DNA from: Pectobacterium carotovorum
GTDB lineage: Bacteria > Pseudomonadota > Gammaproteobacteria > Enterobacterales > Enterobacteriaceae
Length of the DNA: 64,000 bases
Direction of reading: 5' to 3'
Assembly (NCBI RefSeq): GCF_033898505.1
Contig: NZ_JAXAFK010000001.1
Span: forward strand, 2,170,001-2,234,000
Under the pieces are notes generated by a model. It saw only the letters and a program-made list of their open reading frames with translations. It was not told where the DNA came from and made no database searches. How positions within the stretch are numbered: position 1 is the first letter of the stretch; each line of letters opens with the position of its first letter. A program made the position numbers and the translations under genes. Positions 8,382 to 18,100 of this stretch are shown one piece after another.

Positions 8382-9803
8382 TTAATGGCTAACGGTATAT
8401 TTATCAATAAGATATTTTTTATATGAAGAATATTTCCCTTCAATATTTTTCATCGTGGTTACTACCCACATAAATGAGTAGTCGGTATGACTAATGTCAC
8501 AAACAAATGATGAGTTAATCCTGAAAACAGCATTTTTATCTTTTACATAATCAAGAGCGGCAGAAAGCGCAACCTGATCTAAAAACCATACATGATTGTT
8601 GTTGACTAAATTAACATGAATAAATGACGACACTCTGTCAATATACTTTCTTGACTCTTCCCCGCCACCCAGATAAACAAAACCTGCCGATGCATTTTCC
8701 CAAAAAGGAGCATTTTCAGTAGTCGTCAAAATCAAGTCAAATGCTTGTGTTTGAATTGATGACAACCAATCTTTTCTTAACAAGCAATCAGCGTCTAAAA
8801 TTAGCAAAGGGGTATCTAATGCACTTAAAGCATAATTAGCTAAAATAAACCGCCTTGATGCATAATCGACACTCATGTTTGAAGATTGAGACAAACTCTC
8901 CGCTGTACAAGAAATATTCAACTCAGGAAGCTGTTCGTTTTTTCTTCTAATATCAGCAGATGTTCCCTCATCAACATTATAAACATGAATATGGACATTA
9001 AAATTATATTTATTTGTTTCATAAATTGAATACAATGCTGGTACAGCGTGCTCATAATAATATTTAACATCGCAAGCTATTATGATGGTTGTCTTTTTAT
9101 TCTGATGATTTTTCCTTATAACCCAATCATAGTCATCATTAGAAATAGAATGGGCATCGTCGTCTAAAAGAGAAGAAAAATCAATAAAAGAATCTGGATA
9201 TCCACCAAGTTTATAAATTGAACAAACCACCATTAATAATGTCATTAAATCTTCACCGATCAAATACTGATTAGATGTCATCTCTTTTATTAAAGGTAAT
9301 GCAAGTTCATAATCTTCTTCAATAACACAGATCATTAACAGTATTCTGAACGCTGCCGGAGAGTTCTTTAATGACGAGAAATTGTTATTTATTAAATTAA
9401 CCGATGATTCAATATCACCAATTCTAAATAAAATTTGAATTACTACTACAAGGTATTCTATATTAGGGTTTAATTTTAATATATCTATTAATGAATTTCG
9501 AATACCGATAACATACTCATCAGGCAGCTTTTTCTGGTATCCACTCCATTTTTCATCAAAAGCCATATTAGCCTGGGCCATCGTCACAAGTAGTTGTTTT
9601 AACGCTTTATCTTTATCGGATGACAACTCACTATCATGTAAATCCAACTCTCTGGCAACAAATAACACATCGCAATTAAATTCTTTAACCACACTGTCAA
9701 TGATTCTCAGAGGAATATTACCCGTCTCACCAATCTCAATATCTCGTGTAAACACATCCCGATAAAATTGATGCATAGCTTTGGCATGAGCATAACTTTG
9801 CAT
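8382..9803 (-). CDS. GT-A-type glycosyltransferase with unknown helical N-terminal half
   Basis: A 473-residue protein. Residues from about 237 to the end look like a nucleotide-sugar-binding GT-A glycosyltransferase domain: a beta strand TTIIIACDVKYYYEHAVPAL, the metal/sugar-nucleotide motif DAD at 337-339 in LLILDADCLL, and a DQ pair at 409-410 (FLDQVAL), as in GT8-like enzymes. Residues 1-230 are helical and I do not recognise them. The gene is strongly AT-rich compared with fliA next to it, which suggests transfer. It is the last gene of a leftward cluster next to fliA and probably adds a sugar to the flagellin glycan. Exact family and substrate are unknown. Confidence 0.65.
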   Translation of the reverse strand: MQSYAHAKAMHQFYRDVFTRDIEIGETGNIPLRIIDSVVKEFNCDVLFVARELDLHDSELSSDKDKALKQLLVTMAQANMAFDEKWSGYQKKLPDEYVIGIRNSLIDILKLNPNIEYLVVVIQILFRIGDIESSVNLINNNFSSLKNSPAAFRILLMICVIEEDYELALPLIKEMTSNQYLIGEDLMTLLMVVCSIYKLGGYPDSFIDFSSLLDDDAHSISNDDYDWVIRKNHQNKKTTIIIACDVKYYYEHAVPALYSIYETNKYNFNVHIHVYNVDEGTSADIRRKNEQLPELNISCTAESLSQSSNMSVDYASRRFILANYALSALDTPLLILDADCLLRKDWLSSIQTQAFDLILTTTENAPFWENASAGFVYLGGGEESRKYIDRVSSFIHVNLVNNNHVWFLDQVALSAALDYVKDKNAVFRINSSFVCDISHTDYSFMWVVTTMKNIEGKYSSYKKYLIDKYTVSH

Positions 9804-9847
9804 AACAAACGTCCCTGTCCATTAGTTATATAATAATTAAAAGCCGA

Positions 9848-10588
9848 TTATTTTCTTTCACACAATAAAAATATACTTGAGCAAAGATCAGGGTATTGTT
9901 GACCAAGCTGATAGCAACCTTCTAAATATTCATTTGTTATGATATCGGTTTGCAATAATTTGTCCCACTGAAAATTCGCTAACGCTTTAAAGAATATACC
10001 TGAACGGTAGGCAACGTGTAATCCAGCAAGGCTTGCGTCGCGCTCAAGTGTGTCCAGGGCATACGTGCAACGATGTCCATGCTCAAATTCTGCTTCAGTC
10101 ACCGCCGAATTATGGGAAATAATCCCCATTTTTACGGCTATCTGGCGGGAAGCAGCATTAGCATTAGGGCAAACGAGGAATAAACGTCCACCTTCAGCTA
10201 ACCATTCATCATTAATACGCTTAAGCAGAGCAATAGGATCATCAATATGCTCAAGCACATGTGTCAATACAATATTATCGTAACGACGAGGTAACTGAAC
10301 ATCTTCAAAGCGTGAATGAATATAAGTTATTCCGTCTTTTAACCGACCCTGAGCATGTGAAATAGCTTCTGCGGAAGCTTCAACGCATGTGATATCGTTA
10401 AAATGTTCCTGTAACCGTGAAGTAAAATCGCCTTTGAAGCTCCCTAGTTCCAATAAATTTCCCGGACGAAAGAAAGGGGTAAATGCGCGAACCATAAAAG
10501 GATGCATCACATCAAAGTCGAAATTATAGGCGTATTTATGGCCTGCTGTATCCTTAATTTCCTGATCATAATTTCTGTTGATTGTCAT
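9848..10588 (-). CDS. Class I SAM-dependent methyltransferase
   Basis: This is a 246-residue Rossmann-fold methyltransferase. Motif I is LLELGSFKGDF (about residues 45-55), the post-I acidic residue is in DITCVEASAEAI, and VLTHVLEHIDDP is the typical motif of small-molecule and glycan methyltransferases. Its ATG overlaps the stop of the upstream acetyltransferase gene by 4 bases (10585-10588), indicating coupled translation. The neighbours suggest it methylates a sugar or N-acyl group of the flagellin glycan; this is inference. Confidence 0.75.
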   Translation of the reverse strand: MTINRNYDQEIKDTAGHKYAYNFDFDVMHPFMVRAFTPFFRPGNLLELGSFKGDFTSRLQEHFNDITCVEASAEAISHAQGRLKDGITYIHSRFEDVQLPRRYDNIVLTHVLEHIDDPIALLKRINDEWLAEGGRLFLVCPNANAASRQIAVKMGIISHNSAVTEAEFEHGHRCTYALDTLERDASLAGLHVAYRSGIFFKALANFQWDKLLQTDIITNEYLEGCYQLGQQYPDLCSSIFLLCERK

Positions 10589-11037
10589 GTTTTTGTCTCA
10601 CAATGTCGGATCATTTGCAGGATATTGCCGCTAATTCCTGACTGAATAAAAGCGTGTTTTAGATAAAAGTATCTGGCAACCTGATTACTTTCTTCAACTT
10701 CCAAACGTATTTCTATCGCACCTAGCGTTTGCATTTTCGCTATACATTGTTCCAACAGAATACCGCCGGAACCCATGCCTTGAGCTTCCACTAACACAGA
10801 AACATTAGTAATAAATGCAATCCTTGTTTGTTCATTAAAATATGAAGCAACAAGGCCGACCAAACGTTCGTCTCTCCATCCTTCAATGCAATGAGCAAGG
10901 CGAGCTATTTTATCGGCATAGGCCGCTATTTCGACCCGGTGCTCCAGCGAACGGACAAATGCATCATCACAAGCACGCAGATGCGATGCGATGTCCTCCG
11001 CGGTGGCGCTATTCTGACGTATAATCATTCGCTGCAT
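10585..11037 (-). CDS. GNAT-family N-acetyltransferase
   Basis: This is a 150-residue protein with the GNAT fold: beta strands ending in VSVLVEAQGMGSGGILLEQC, which carries the acetyl-CoA pyrophosphate-binding loop (Q/GxGxG/A, here QGMGSGG), and a later YFYLKHAFIQSG strand. The start is taken at 11037; an alternative ATG at 11028 would give an exact ATGA overlap with the upstream gene. It lies in the glycan cluster and likely N-acylates an amino sugar such as the product of the DegT-type aminotransferase; this is inference. Confidence 0.72.
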   Translation of the reverse strand: MQRMIIRQNSATAEDIASHLRACDDAFVRSLEHRVEIAAYADKIARLAHCIEGWRDERLVGLVASYFNEQTRIAFITNVSVLVEAQGMGSGGILLEQCIAKMQTLGAIEIRLEVEESNQVARYFYLKHAFIQSGISGNILQMIRHCETKT

Positions 11038-11993
11038 GCGGTCAACTCAGCCAAGCCGAAGCCTTCTTTTCCGAATGCGTTGCCGTTATAGAGCAAGTAT
11101 ACCTTCTCATCACATTGGAAAAGGTGCGGATAACACTGCATCTCGCTATCCCATTCCCCAGGTTCCGAAATGGCGGGCACCTGAGAATCATCTCTATGCC
11201 ATGTCATAAGATCGTCTGACCAGGCATAACCAAGACGATACCCACGCCCGGCGCCGGAGCGGAAATCAAAGCACTCGCGATAACAAAAAATCATGTGATA
11301 TCGATTGCCCACTTTGATCACTGTAGGCAACGCCTGGCATTCATCATCACCAAGCCGATCGGCAATGATCGGCTTACTCTCTCGCACCCAGTCGATGCCA
11401 TCGTCAGAAACAGCATGTGCAATTTTATAAACGCGGTCTGGTGGAGAATCAGACTGCTGCTTTTTCCAACCTACGCCGTAGATGTACCACATATGAAAGC
11501 GCCCTTCGATATGCAGAACAAAAGCATCCCCGACCAAATAAGGTTCGTGTAAGGAGGAAGACATCACAGGACCTGTCGCATGTCGCTGAAATGTATTGCC
11601 GCCATCATGGCTAATCGCCAAGCCTATCGAGGTATCCACGGAAACAGAGACCCGGCGATTCCACCCAGTAGTCCAAGCCATCACCGCATCACTGTGCTGC
11701 AAGACATTGAAGGGGAAAATGCCGTGTTCATCAAACGCGCCTAATTCTGCGTGAGCAATAACAGGTTCCGCGCTAACCTTCAGAATTTCCTGTAGATTTT
11801 TATCCATATCGACATAGGAAACTCGGCTGATGAATTTATTATTTTTCTCATCTCTTTCGCGAGTAGAAAAATATATACGAATAAAGTCATCAAATACTAA
11901 GGCCTGAGGGGATTGGGCATACCCCGCCCCACCGATCAAAGGTGGATGCGCCTGAGGTGAATAGATTAGCCCATGTTTACGCCATGTCAGCAT
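11025..11993 (-). CDS. Beta-propeller glycosidase-like protein (copy 2)
   Basis: This 322-residue protein resembles five-bladed beta-propeller glycosidases (GH43/GH32/GH130-like). Repeated blade motifs are seen (LAISHDGGNTF, HAVSDDGIDWV, YAWSDDLMTWHRDD), with conserved acidic blocks GAFDEHGIFP, DDECQALP and EWDSEMQCYPH. It has no signal peptide, so it should be cytoplasmic. It is clearly paralogous to the adjacent upstream gene, with which it overlaps as TGATG at 11991-11995. A role on a sugar intermediate of the glycan is likely, but hydrolysis, phosphorolysis or pure binding cannot be separated from the sequence. Confidence 0.65.
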   Translation of the reverse strand: MLTWRKHGLIYSPQAHPPLIGGAGYAQSPQALVFDDFIRIYFSTRERDEKNNKFISRVSYVDMDKNLQEILKVSAEPVIAHAELGAFDEHGIFPFNVLQHSDAVMAWTTGWNRRVSVSVDTSIGLAISHDGGNTFQRHATGPVMSSSLHEPYLVGDAFVLHIEGRFHMWYIYGVGWKKQQSDSPPDRVYKIAHAVSDDGIDWVRESKPIIADRLGDDECQALPTVIKVGNRYHMIFCYRECFDFRSGAGRGYRLGYAWSDDLMTWHRDDSQVPAISEPGEWDSEMQCYPHLFQCDEKVYLLYNGNAFGKEGFGLAELTACSE

Positions 11994-12952
11994 CAGCGTA
12001 ATTCTCCTTCTAACTGTGCCAAACCAAAGCCATAGCGCCCAACCTGATCGCCTAAATATGCCATATAGACCTTACCATCAAGTTCGAACACATGGGGATA
12101 GCTGATCATTTCCGAATCCCATCCTGTTTCAGACACATCAATTCCTGCCTTTTCATCATCGCGATGCCAGTCAACGAGATCGGAGCTCCATGCATATCCA
12201 ATACGATACCCATGCTTTTTCCCTCGATAATGTTCGCTGTAACGGTAGCAGAAAAACATATGATACTTGCCGTTAGCATAAAACACATCGGGACTCGCCT
12301 GCGCTTCATCTTCTTCAATTCGGCTGCTTATCAAATCTTTATTTAGCTTCCGCCAATTTATGCCATCACTCGATACCGCCATGCGGATTTTGTAAACAGG
12401 CTCTGCTCGCCCATCAACCCGTTTCCATCTACGACCTGCAATGTAGAATAGTTGCCATTCGCCATTAAAACGGCGAATTTTCGGTCCACTCATGACAAAG
12501 GGTTCTTCAGGGGAATAGCTAATGATCGGCCCAGGTCCGGCTTTGCGGAATACATCACCATCATCACTCGTAGCCATGCCGATGGCGACATTGAAAGGTA
12601 CTGACTCACACCGAGTCCACCCGGCGTAATAGGCACGGAAAATATTTTCATCACGAACAACGGACACCGGGTAGGTACCAAATTCGTCAAACTCACCGGA
12701 TTGCCCTAATGGCAAAATCGGAGTTTCGGAAACACGTAATACATTGAAAAGGTTATGACGATCCAGATCAACCCAGGCCGAATAACTTACATACATGCCC
12801 TGCTCATCAGCAGGCGGACGACAAGAGAAGTAAACACGGACAAAATCATCAAAAATCAGCGTTGCAGGCGCCTGTGCAAACTCTTTAAGCCAGGGACGGT
12901 CATTAACGTCTTGCGGGGTAAATACTTTACCTAACTTTTTCCACTGAAACAT
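11993..12952 (-). CDS. Beta-propeller glycosidase-like protein (copy 1)
   Basis: This 319-residue paralogue of the following gene shares matching blocks: GEFDEFGTYP, EDEAQASPDVF, FFCYRYSEHYRGKKHGYR, YAWSSDLVDWHRDD and GWDSEMISYPH. The fold inferred is a GH43-like five-bladed propeller, with no signal sequence. The two copies probably arose by tandem duplication and are translationally coupled. It lies directly downstream of the WbqC-like gene (2-bp gap), within the same leftward operon. Enzyme activity and substrate are unknown. Confidence 0.65.
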   Translation of the reverse strand: MFQWKKLGKVFTPQDVNDRPWLKEFAQAPATLIFDDFVRVYFSCRPPADEQGMYVSYSAWVDLDRHNLFNVLRVSETPILPLGQSGEFDEFGTYPVSVVRDENIFRAYYAGWTRCESVPFNVAIGMATSDDGDVFRKAGPGPIISYSPEEPFVMSGPKIRRFNGEWQLFYIAGRRWKRVDGRAEPVYKIRMAVSSDGINWRKLNKDLISSRIEEDEAQASPDVFYANGKYHMFFCYRYSEHYRGKKHGYRIGYAWSSDLVDWHRDDEKAGIDVSETGWDSEMISYPHVFELDGKVYMAYLGDQVGRYGFGLAQLEGELR

Positions 12953-12954
12953 AT

Positions 12955-13656
12955 TTATATCAACTCATATTCAGTAGTAATAAGGCGCAGTACCTCATCA
13001 CTAGAATTAAACATCATGACATCAATGATTGATAGCCAGGCCACAAAAGGTTCATCGAATTGTTTATAAATAATACTATTTGGCTGGATAAAGTTCAGAG
13101 TCATTCCATGTAATGCAAAGGCTTCTTGGGAATAAAGAGAAATGCCACCTGGTGGGTTACTGTACGCTTTCGCGCCGAGGGCGTTCCCGAATGCGAGCAC
13201 TTTGTCTTGAGATTTTAGCGAGTGATCGATGCTGATAGAAGACGATATTTTTATATCACATGCCAATCCAAGGTATTCTTTAATGCTTTTCAACGAGAAA
13301 AATATATAGTTAAATAAATTATCATCCCGGTAATTTATTATACTTTCCAATAGAGGAAAAACATCTTTAAAATAAGGAGCGCGACGATAAGCACCACATA
13401 TCTTATTGATTAAATCCTCTCTATTAAATGTCTCTGACAGCACCCTATCTTTAACATCTAAAAAATCGGAGTCTTTCTTTAAGGGTAAGCTAAACGTGCT
13501 ATCCTTTCCATTTAACAAAATGCGGTTTCGATTTATCCATCCTTTTTTAGTATATTTTATATTATCATAAACCACAAAAACATCTACCTCGGCCATCAAC
13601 TGGAAATAGCCAATGTAAGGAAGGAAATAAGGTTGCATTACCGCATACTTTATCAA
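12955..13656 (-). CDS. WbqC-like family protein
   Basis: This 233-residue protein begins with the family hallmark MQPYFLPYIGYFQLM, followed by FVVYDNIKYTKKGWINRNRI, characteristic of WbqC-like proteins. The family is found in O-antigen, capsule and flagellin-glycan loci; its reaction is not established, though a role in acyl or amino-sugar modification is often supposed. The gene is AT-rich and sits between the aminotransferase and the propeller genes, which supports a nucleotide-sugar modification pathway. Confidence 0.8.
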   Translation of the reverse strand: MIKYAVMQPYFLPYIGYFQLMAEVDVFVVYDNIKYTKKGWINRNRILLNGKDSTFSLPLKKDSDFLDVKDRVLSETFNREDLINKICGAYRRAPYFKDVFPLLESIINYRDDNLFNYIFFSLKSIKEYLGLACDIKISSSISIDHSLKSQDKVLAFGNALGAKAYSNPPGGISLYSQEAFALHGMTLNFIQPNSIIYKQFDEPFVAWLSIIDVMMFNSSDEVLRLITTEYELI

Positions 13657-13780
13657 CTCGCTCTCCTGATACTGCTAAAAACGCCTACCAACATAGATAA
13701 AAATCGTAAATTAAAAATCATAATTTATTGAGATTTATAATTTACCGTTATCTTTTTCAACCAAGACATCAACCTTCGCT

Positions 13781-14890
13781 TTACGCACAATCAGAAATAC
13801 ACTTAACGACATCTAATATATTTTCATCTGACAAATCAGGATAGATAGGAAGACAGAGTACATTATCAGCGATATGCGTTGCCGTTGGAAGGCCACCTTC
13901 TTTAGCTGAGTCCAATCCTCGATACATTGGAAAGGTGCTAATTAGCGGATAGAAGTATCGGCGGGCATATATGTTTCTTTCTCTCATTATATTGTAAACT
14001 TCGTCTCTTTTTTTAGGGAAATTATCAGAGAAGAAAATAGGAAAATAAGCATAATTCCAGGTCACATTATCTGGAATGCTCACAACATTAATTCCTGAGA
14101 TGTCTTTTAAAAGTTCACAATATCTTAAATAAATATCTCTGCGTTGATTCAATGCTGAATCAATATGCTTCAATTGAAGCAAGCCAAATGCGGCCTGAAC
14201 TTCATTCATTTTCGCATTAATACCAGGAGCGACGACAGTTACTTCATCAACGAAGCCGAAATTCTTAAGATAATCAATTCGCTTTTTCGTTTTTTCATCT
14301 TGAGAAATAATCGCACCACCTTCGATAGTGCTAAAAACTTTCGTCGCATGAAAACTGAGAATAGAAAGGTCGCCATGATTTAATATGCTGACATCATTCT
14401 TTTTAACACCAAAAGCATGAGCCGCATCGTAAATCACTTTTAGACCATAGATATCAGCTATATTTTGAATACGCTCAACATCCGCAGGAAGCCCATAACA
14501 GTGTACAGGTAGAATTGCAGACGTTGCTGGCGTAATAGCCTGTTCTAATTTAGAAGGATCAAGATTGCATGTTACTGGATCAATATCAACAAAGACGGGT
14601 TTTAACCCATTCCACAGTAGTGTATGCGATGTCGCCACAAATGAGTAAGGTGTAGTAATGACCTCACCAGTGATACGTAACGTTTGCAAAGCAGTTAATA
14701 ACGCCAGCGTGCCATTGGAAAATAAACTAAGGTATGGAACGCCAAGATAATCAGCCAGCGCTTGCTCTAAACGCTGATGGAATGTCCCATTATTAGTCAA
14801 CCACTTATTTTCCCATATTTCTTCAAGATAAGGAGTAAACTCATCCAAAGGCGGCAATAACGGGCTTGTTACATACACTGGTTTTTTCAT
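13781..14890 (-). CDS. DegT/DnrJ/EryC1/StrS-family sugar aminotransferase
   Basis: This is a 369-residue PLP-dependent aminotransferase that adds an amino group to a keto-sugar nucleotide. The PLP-binding lysine is K184 in SFHATKVF, and the cofactor-contacting DAAH is at 155-158. The N-terminal FSNGTLALLTAL loop is typical of the family. VioA/FdtB-type enzymes that make 4- or 3-amino-dideoxy sugars are the closest kind by appearance, but the regiochemistry cannot be told. It is separated from the WbqC gene by 124 bp. The keto-sugar precursor would have to come from dehydratases encoded elsewhere, as none lies in the window. Confidence 0.82.
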   Translation of the reverse strand: MKKPVYVTSPLLPPLDEFTPYLEEIWENKWLTNNGTFHQRLEQALADYLGVPYLSLFSNGTLALLTALQTLRITGEVITTPYSFVATSHTLLWNGLKPVFVDIDPVTCNLDPSKLEQAITPATSAILPVHCYGLPADVERIQNIADIYGLKVIYDAAHAFGVKKNDVSILNHGDLSILSFHATKVFSTIEGGAIISQDEKTKKRIDYLKNFGFVDEVTVVAPGINAKMNEVQAAFGLLQLKHIDSALNQRRDIYLRYCELLKDISGINVVSIPDNVTWNYAYFPIFFSDNFPKKRDEVYNIMRERNIYARRYFYPLISTFPMYRGLDSAKEGGLPTATHIADNVLCLPIYPDLSDENILDVVKCISDCA

Positions 14891-14983
14891 TTCACCATCT
14901 TCCGCTCATAGATTATTCGCAATCAACGCTACCGCCCTTGACTCGCAGCTATCAAAGCGCTGAAAACTTACCCATTTTGATGA

Positions 14984-15019
14984 CATAAAAAGAAAATGCT
15001 CAGATTTGGTACCTCTGAG
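14984..15019 (-). terminator. Possible terminator between GT41 gene and aminotransferase gene
   Basis: On the minus strand CTCAGA and TCTGAG form a 6-bp stem with a 9-base loop, followed by CATTTTCTTTTT. The stem is short, so the assignment is tentative. Confidence 0.4.
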
Positions 15020-15109
15020 TAAAAATATTAATGCCGCATTCTCTTTCTATAATATCCGCAGCCGACCTCTACTTACTTAGTCGGCAGTACGTTGAAAATT
15101 GCCTTTTAT

Positions 15110-15141
15110 AGATAATGGCATCAGCATCAATGCCATTATCT
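15110..15141. repeat. 12-bp perfect stem-loop downstream of the GT41 gene
   Basis: AGATAATGGCAT and ATGCCATTATCT are exact inverse copies around an 8-base loop, 55 bp after the GT41 stop. No T run follows on the minus strand, so it may protect the 3' end or act with another factor rather than terminate by itself. Confidence 0.75.
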
Positions 15142-15195
15142 CGCTCATATCGATCGGTCAGCCTGATGACGTTCATCCATGATGACCGATCATTT

Positions 15196-18100
15196 TCATG
15201 GCACCAGTGAGTGACCTATCGCATAACTCTTAGGCGGCTCACCAGCACAGTAAGCTTTCCACACCACTCTTAGCGCCTGTTCGAAATAGGTGGCAGCGGT
15301 CACATCATCAGCCCCGACGTCATGTTCCATTTTCTTGCGTAAACTGTGGCGAATTTGATTCAGTTCATCCAACCGGTTATTCCAGGAAATGGCCTTGTCG
15401 ATATAGTCCGCTTCTGAATCTGCAATAAACTCATTCAAACCAGCCTGACCAAGGTTTACAACCCCTTGGCGAGCAGCATAAGTTTCACCAGCCAGCGTCA
15501 AAGTCGGCACGCCCATCCACAAAGCGTAGTTCGTCGTGGTTCCCCCGGTATAGGGGAACGTATCCAGCAGCACATCGATTTCCTGGTGCATAGCCAGATA
15601 ACGCATTATGTTGACACGTTCGCGGAAAATCAGCTGCTCAGGTTGAACACCCTGTGACTCTAATTTTTTACGTATATGTTCTCTCGCCTGCTGGCTAGGC
15701 AACGCACCAATAATCATCTTGCTGGTTGGTAACTGAACGAGGATTTTGCCCCATGCCGATAATACCGTATCGTTAATCTTAGTTGGTCTGTTGAAGCTGG
15801 CGAACGTGAGGTAGCCGTTTTTCAACGCAGGAAGATCGTTAACATCAGGGCCATTAACCACTGGTTCAAATTGTCGGTCAAATAGGACGTACAGCAATTT
15901 TTCAGTAAATTGATGGGCTAAAACCTCTGGGTATGGAGCATGGTTCATAACCAGATAGTAATCCATTGCCTTTAATCCCGTCGTTCCCGGATAGCCAATC
16001 CAGCTAATCTGGATCGGTGCAGGCTTCATAGCAAACATTGCCAGGCGGTTATCGCCAGTATGACCGGAAAGATCAAAAAGAATATCGATCTCATCCCGTT
16101 TAATTAATTCAAATAATTCAGTATCGCTACAGTTCGTTACGTTACGCCATGCCGTTGAGCTTTTTTCCAGCGCACGAGTGACATCATCGTAATGATGTGA
16201 TGTAGAATAGGCATAAAGAGAAAAATGCTGCTGATCGATGTCATTCCATACGGGCGATAAGAATTTGCTGACTGGGTGTGAATATAAATCGCCAGAAACA
16301 AAGCCAATACGTAGCACTCTATCGGGATCTTTATTCTGTAGATAACGCACTGGAGCAAGCGTACCATTACGTTTTTCTACCACTTCACCATATAACAAAT
16401 GTTCAGCAAAAATCTCTGAAGCAGGAATTTTGGCATTATGTAGTAAAGCAAACAGGAGGTTGCTGTATAAATTTAAATCTTCAGGAGCATTACAGACAGC
16501 CCGACGATAATACTCAATTGCGCTTTCGACATCAGATTTTTTATCCAACACCATTGCCATGGCATTTAATATGGCCGCATCATTAGGCAGAAGTTTTATT
16601 GCTTTTTCTATACAGACTTCTGCACCAGACATATTTTCAAACTTTAAATAAACAAGCGCCACCACATTCCAGGCAACAGCAATATTTCCATCACAGCGAA
16701 TAATTCTATAGGCTAGGTTAATCGCTTCCCAGTAATGATATGTGTTATGTAATAAACTGGCCAACTCGCTGTAGACTAACCATGCATTACTATGCATAGA
16801 AATGACTTTTGCTAAAGAGAATATCGCCGCATCTTTGTCGCCGGTGACAAAATTGATTCTCTCCAGTGTGATCCAATTTTGTAGATTGTTCGGTTGTTTT
16901 ACCGTCAACTCTTCAGCCAAAGAGCGTGCTTCACCGTATTTCTGTTCTTGTAACAAGTCATATAATTGACGTTTAACTTTCGCATCAATAGGATCGTTAA
17001 CGAATTCTTTTCTACTTTTTTCGACTTTTATTACATCGCTAGCTTTGAACAGACCACCGCCGCTTGCATTGCTGGAATACATAATCAACGGGCTTATATT
17101 ATGTATGACCTCGGTAACATCCTTCGCCAGTTCCAAACGTTTTTGAAAATAACGCTGCCATGCCAGAGCGCTGCCAATCATAAAACCTTTATGATGCAAT
17201 TCATCCAACAGCGCTGATGAGCCTTCGTTCTGCTCATCTAATAAGTCCATTGGGTTCTTTAACCCTTGAGTCTCTGGTAGTAAAGTAAAAGTTTCATACC
17301 AGTAGTTAAATGCTGGATAATCACCCACACAATTCGGTAATACTCGCAGCGTACTGAGTTCGCTTTTACGATAAGCACACTCACCGACACAGAAATGAAT
17401 GCTCGATAACCCTTGTTTTAACAAAGCATAAAGGGATTCACGCACATTTTTTTCATGTTCGTGTTTATCATTTTCTTTCTCAGGAAAGTGAGTATTAAAT
17501 ATAAGTTGCTTAAAAGAAACACTCGCTGGCCACGCATTACCTAAAACATCCAGAATTTGTTGGGTAAGTTCGTGATCGGTCGATATCTGTATTCCAGCAT
17601 TAGTCACATAAGCGTTGGATGCCAACCCTTTATTCAACATGACACGACGGAAACTCCCGGCCCAGGAAAGTTTATCCAGCCGGGAAATATCAATTTCCGA
17701 TTCCAACTTTTCCGCCCGCTCAGCTGCAACCAGCAGACTAAACCGATGTTTGCGCCCAACGTTAAAATCCAGATACTGCTGTTTCAATACTTTATTGCCG
17801 GTCGGACAGATTGTGCGCAGTAAGTTATCTACCCGCTCACCATAGTGAGAGGCAATCTCAGTGTGAGGCTCAATTTCGCCAACATAAGCCAAGCCTTCTT
17901 GCGCAACCAGTGCATTAAAGTCGAGCAGATAGCAGGGTTGATTCAGGCCTTGTAGATAGTTGAGCGCTAGCGACACGTCGCCCAGCTGTTCAGCTTCTTC
18001 AACCAGGGCCGAAATCGCTGCTCTCTGAGGATTGTCTGCAGACATGCCCAGTGATAAATAGCTCAACATGGCTCTGGCACTGGCTTGCTGTTGTTCCGGT

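Larger units (their letters stand above)
14891..15195. other. Spacer between GT41 fusion gene and aminotransferase gene
   Basis: This 305-bp AT-rich stretch holds three inverted repeats: a 9-bp stem (15152-15160 with 15183-15191) and a 12-bp stem (15110-15121 with 15130-15141), both just after the GT41 gene, and a smaller stem at 14999-15019 followed on the minus strand by a T-rich run. It probably ends the GT41 transcript and contains the promoter of the aminotransferase operon, which I could not locate. Confidence 0.5.
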
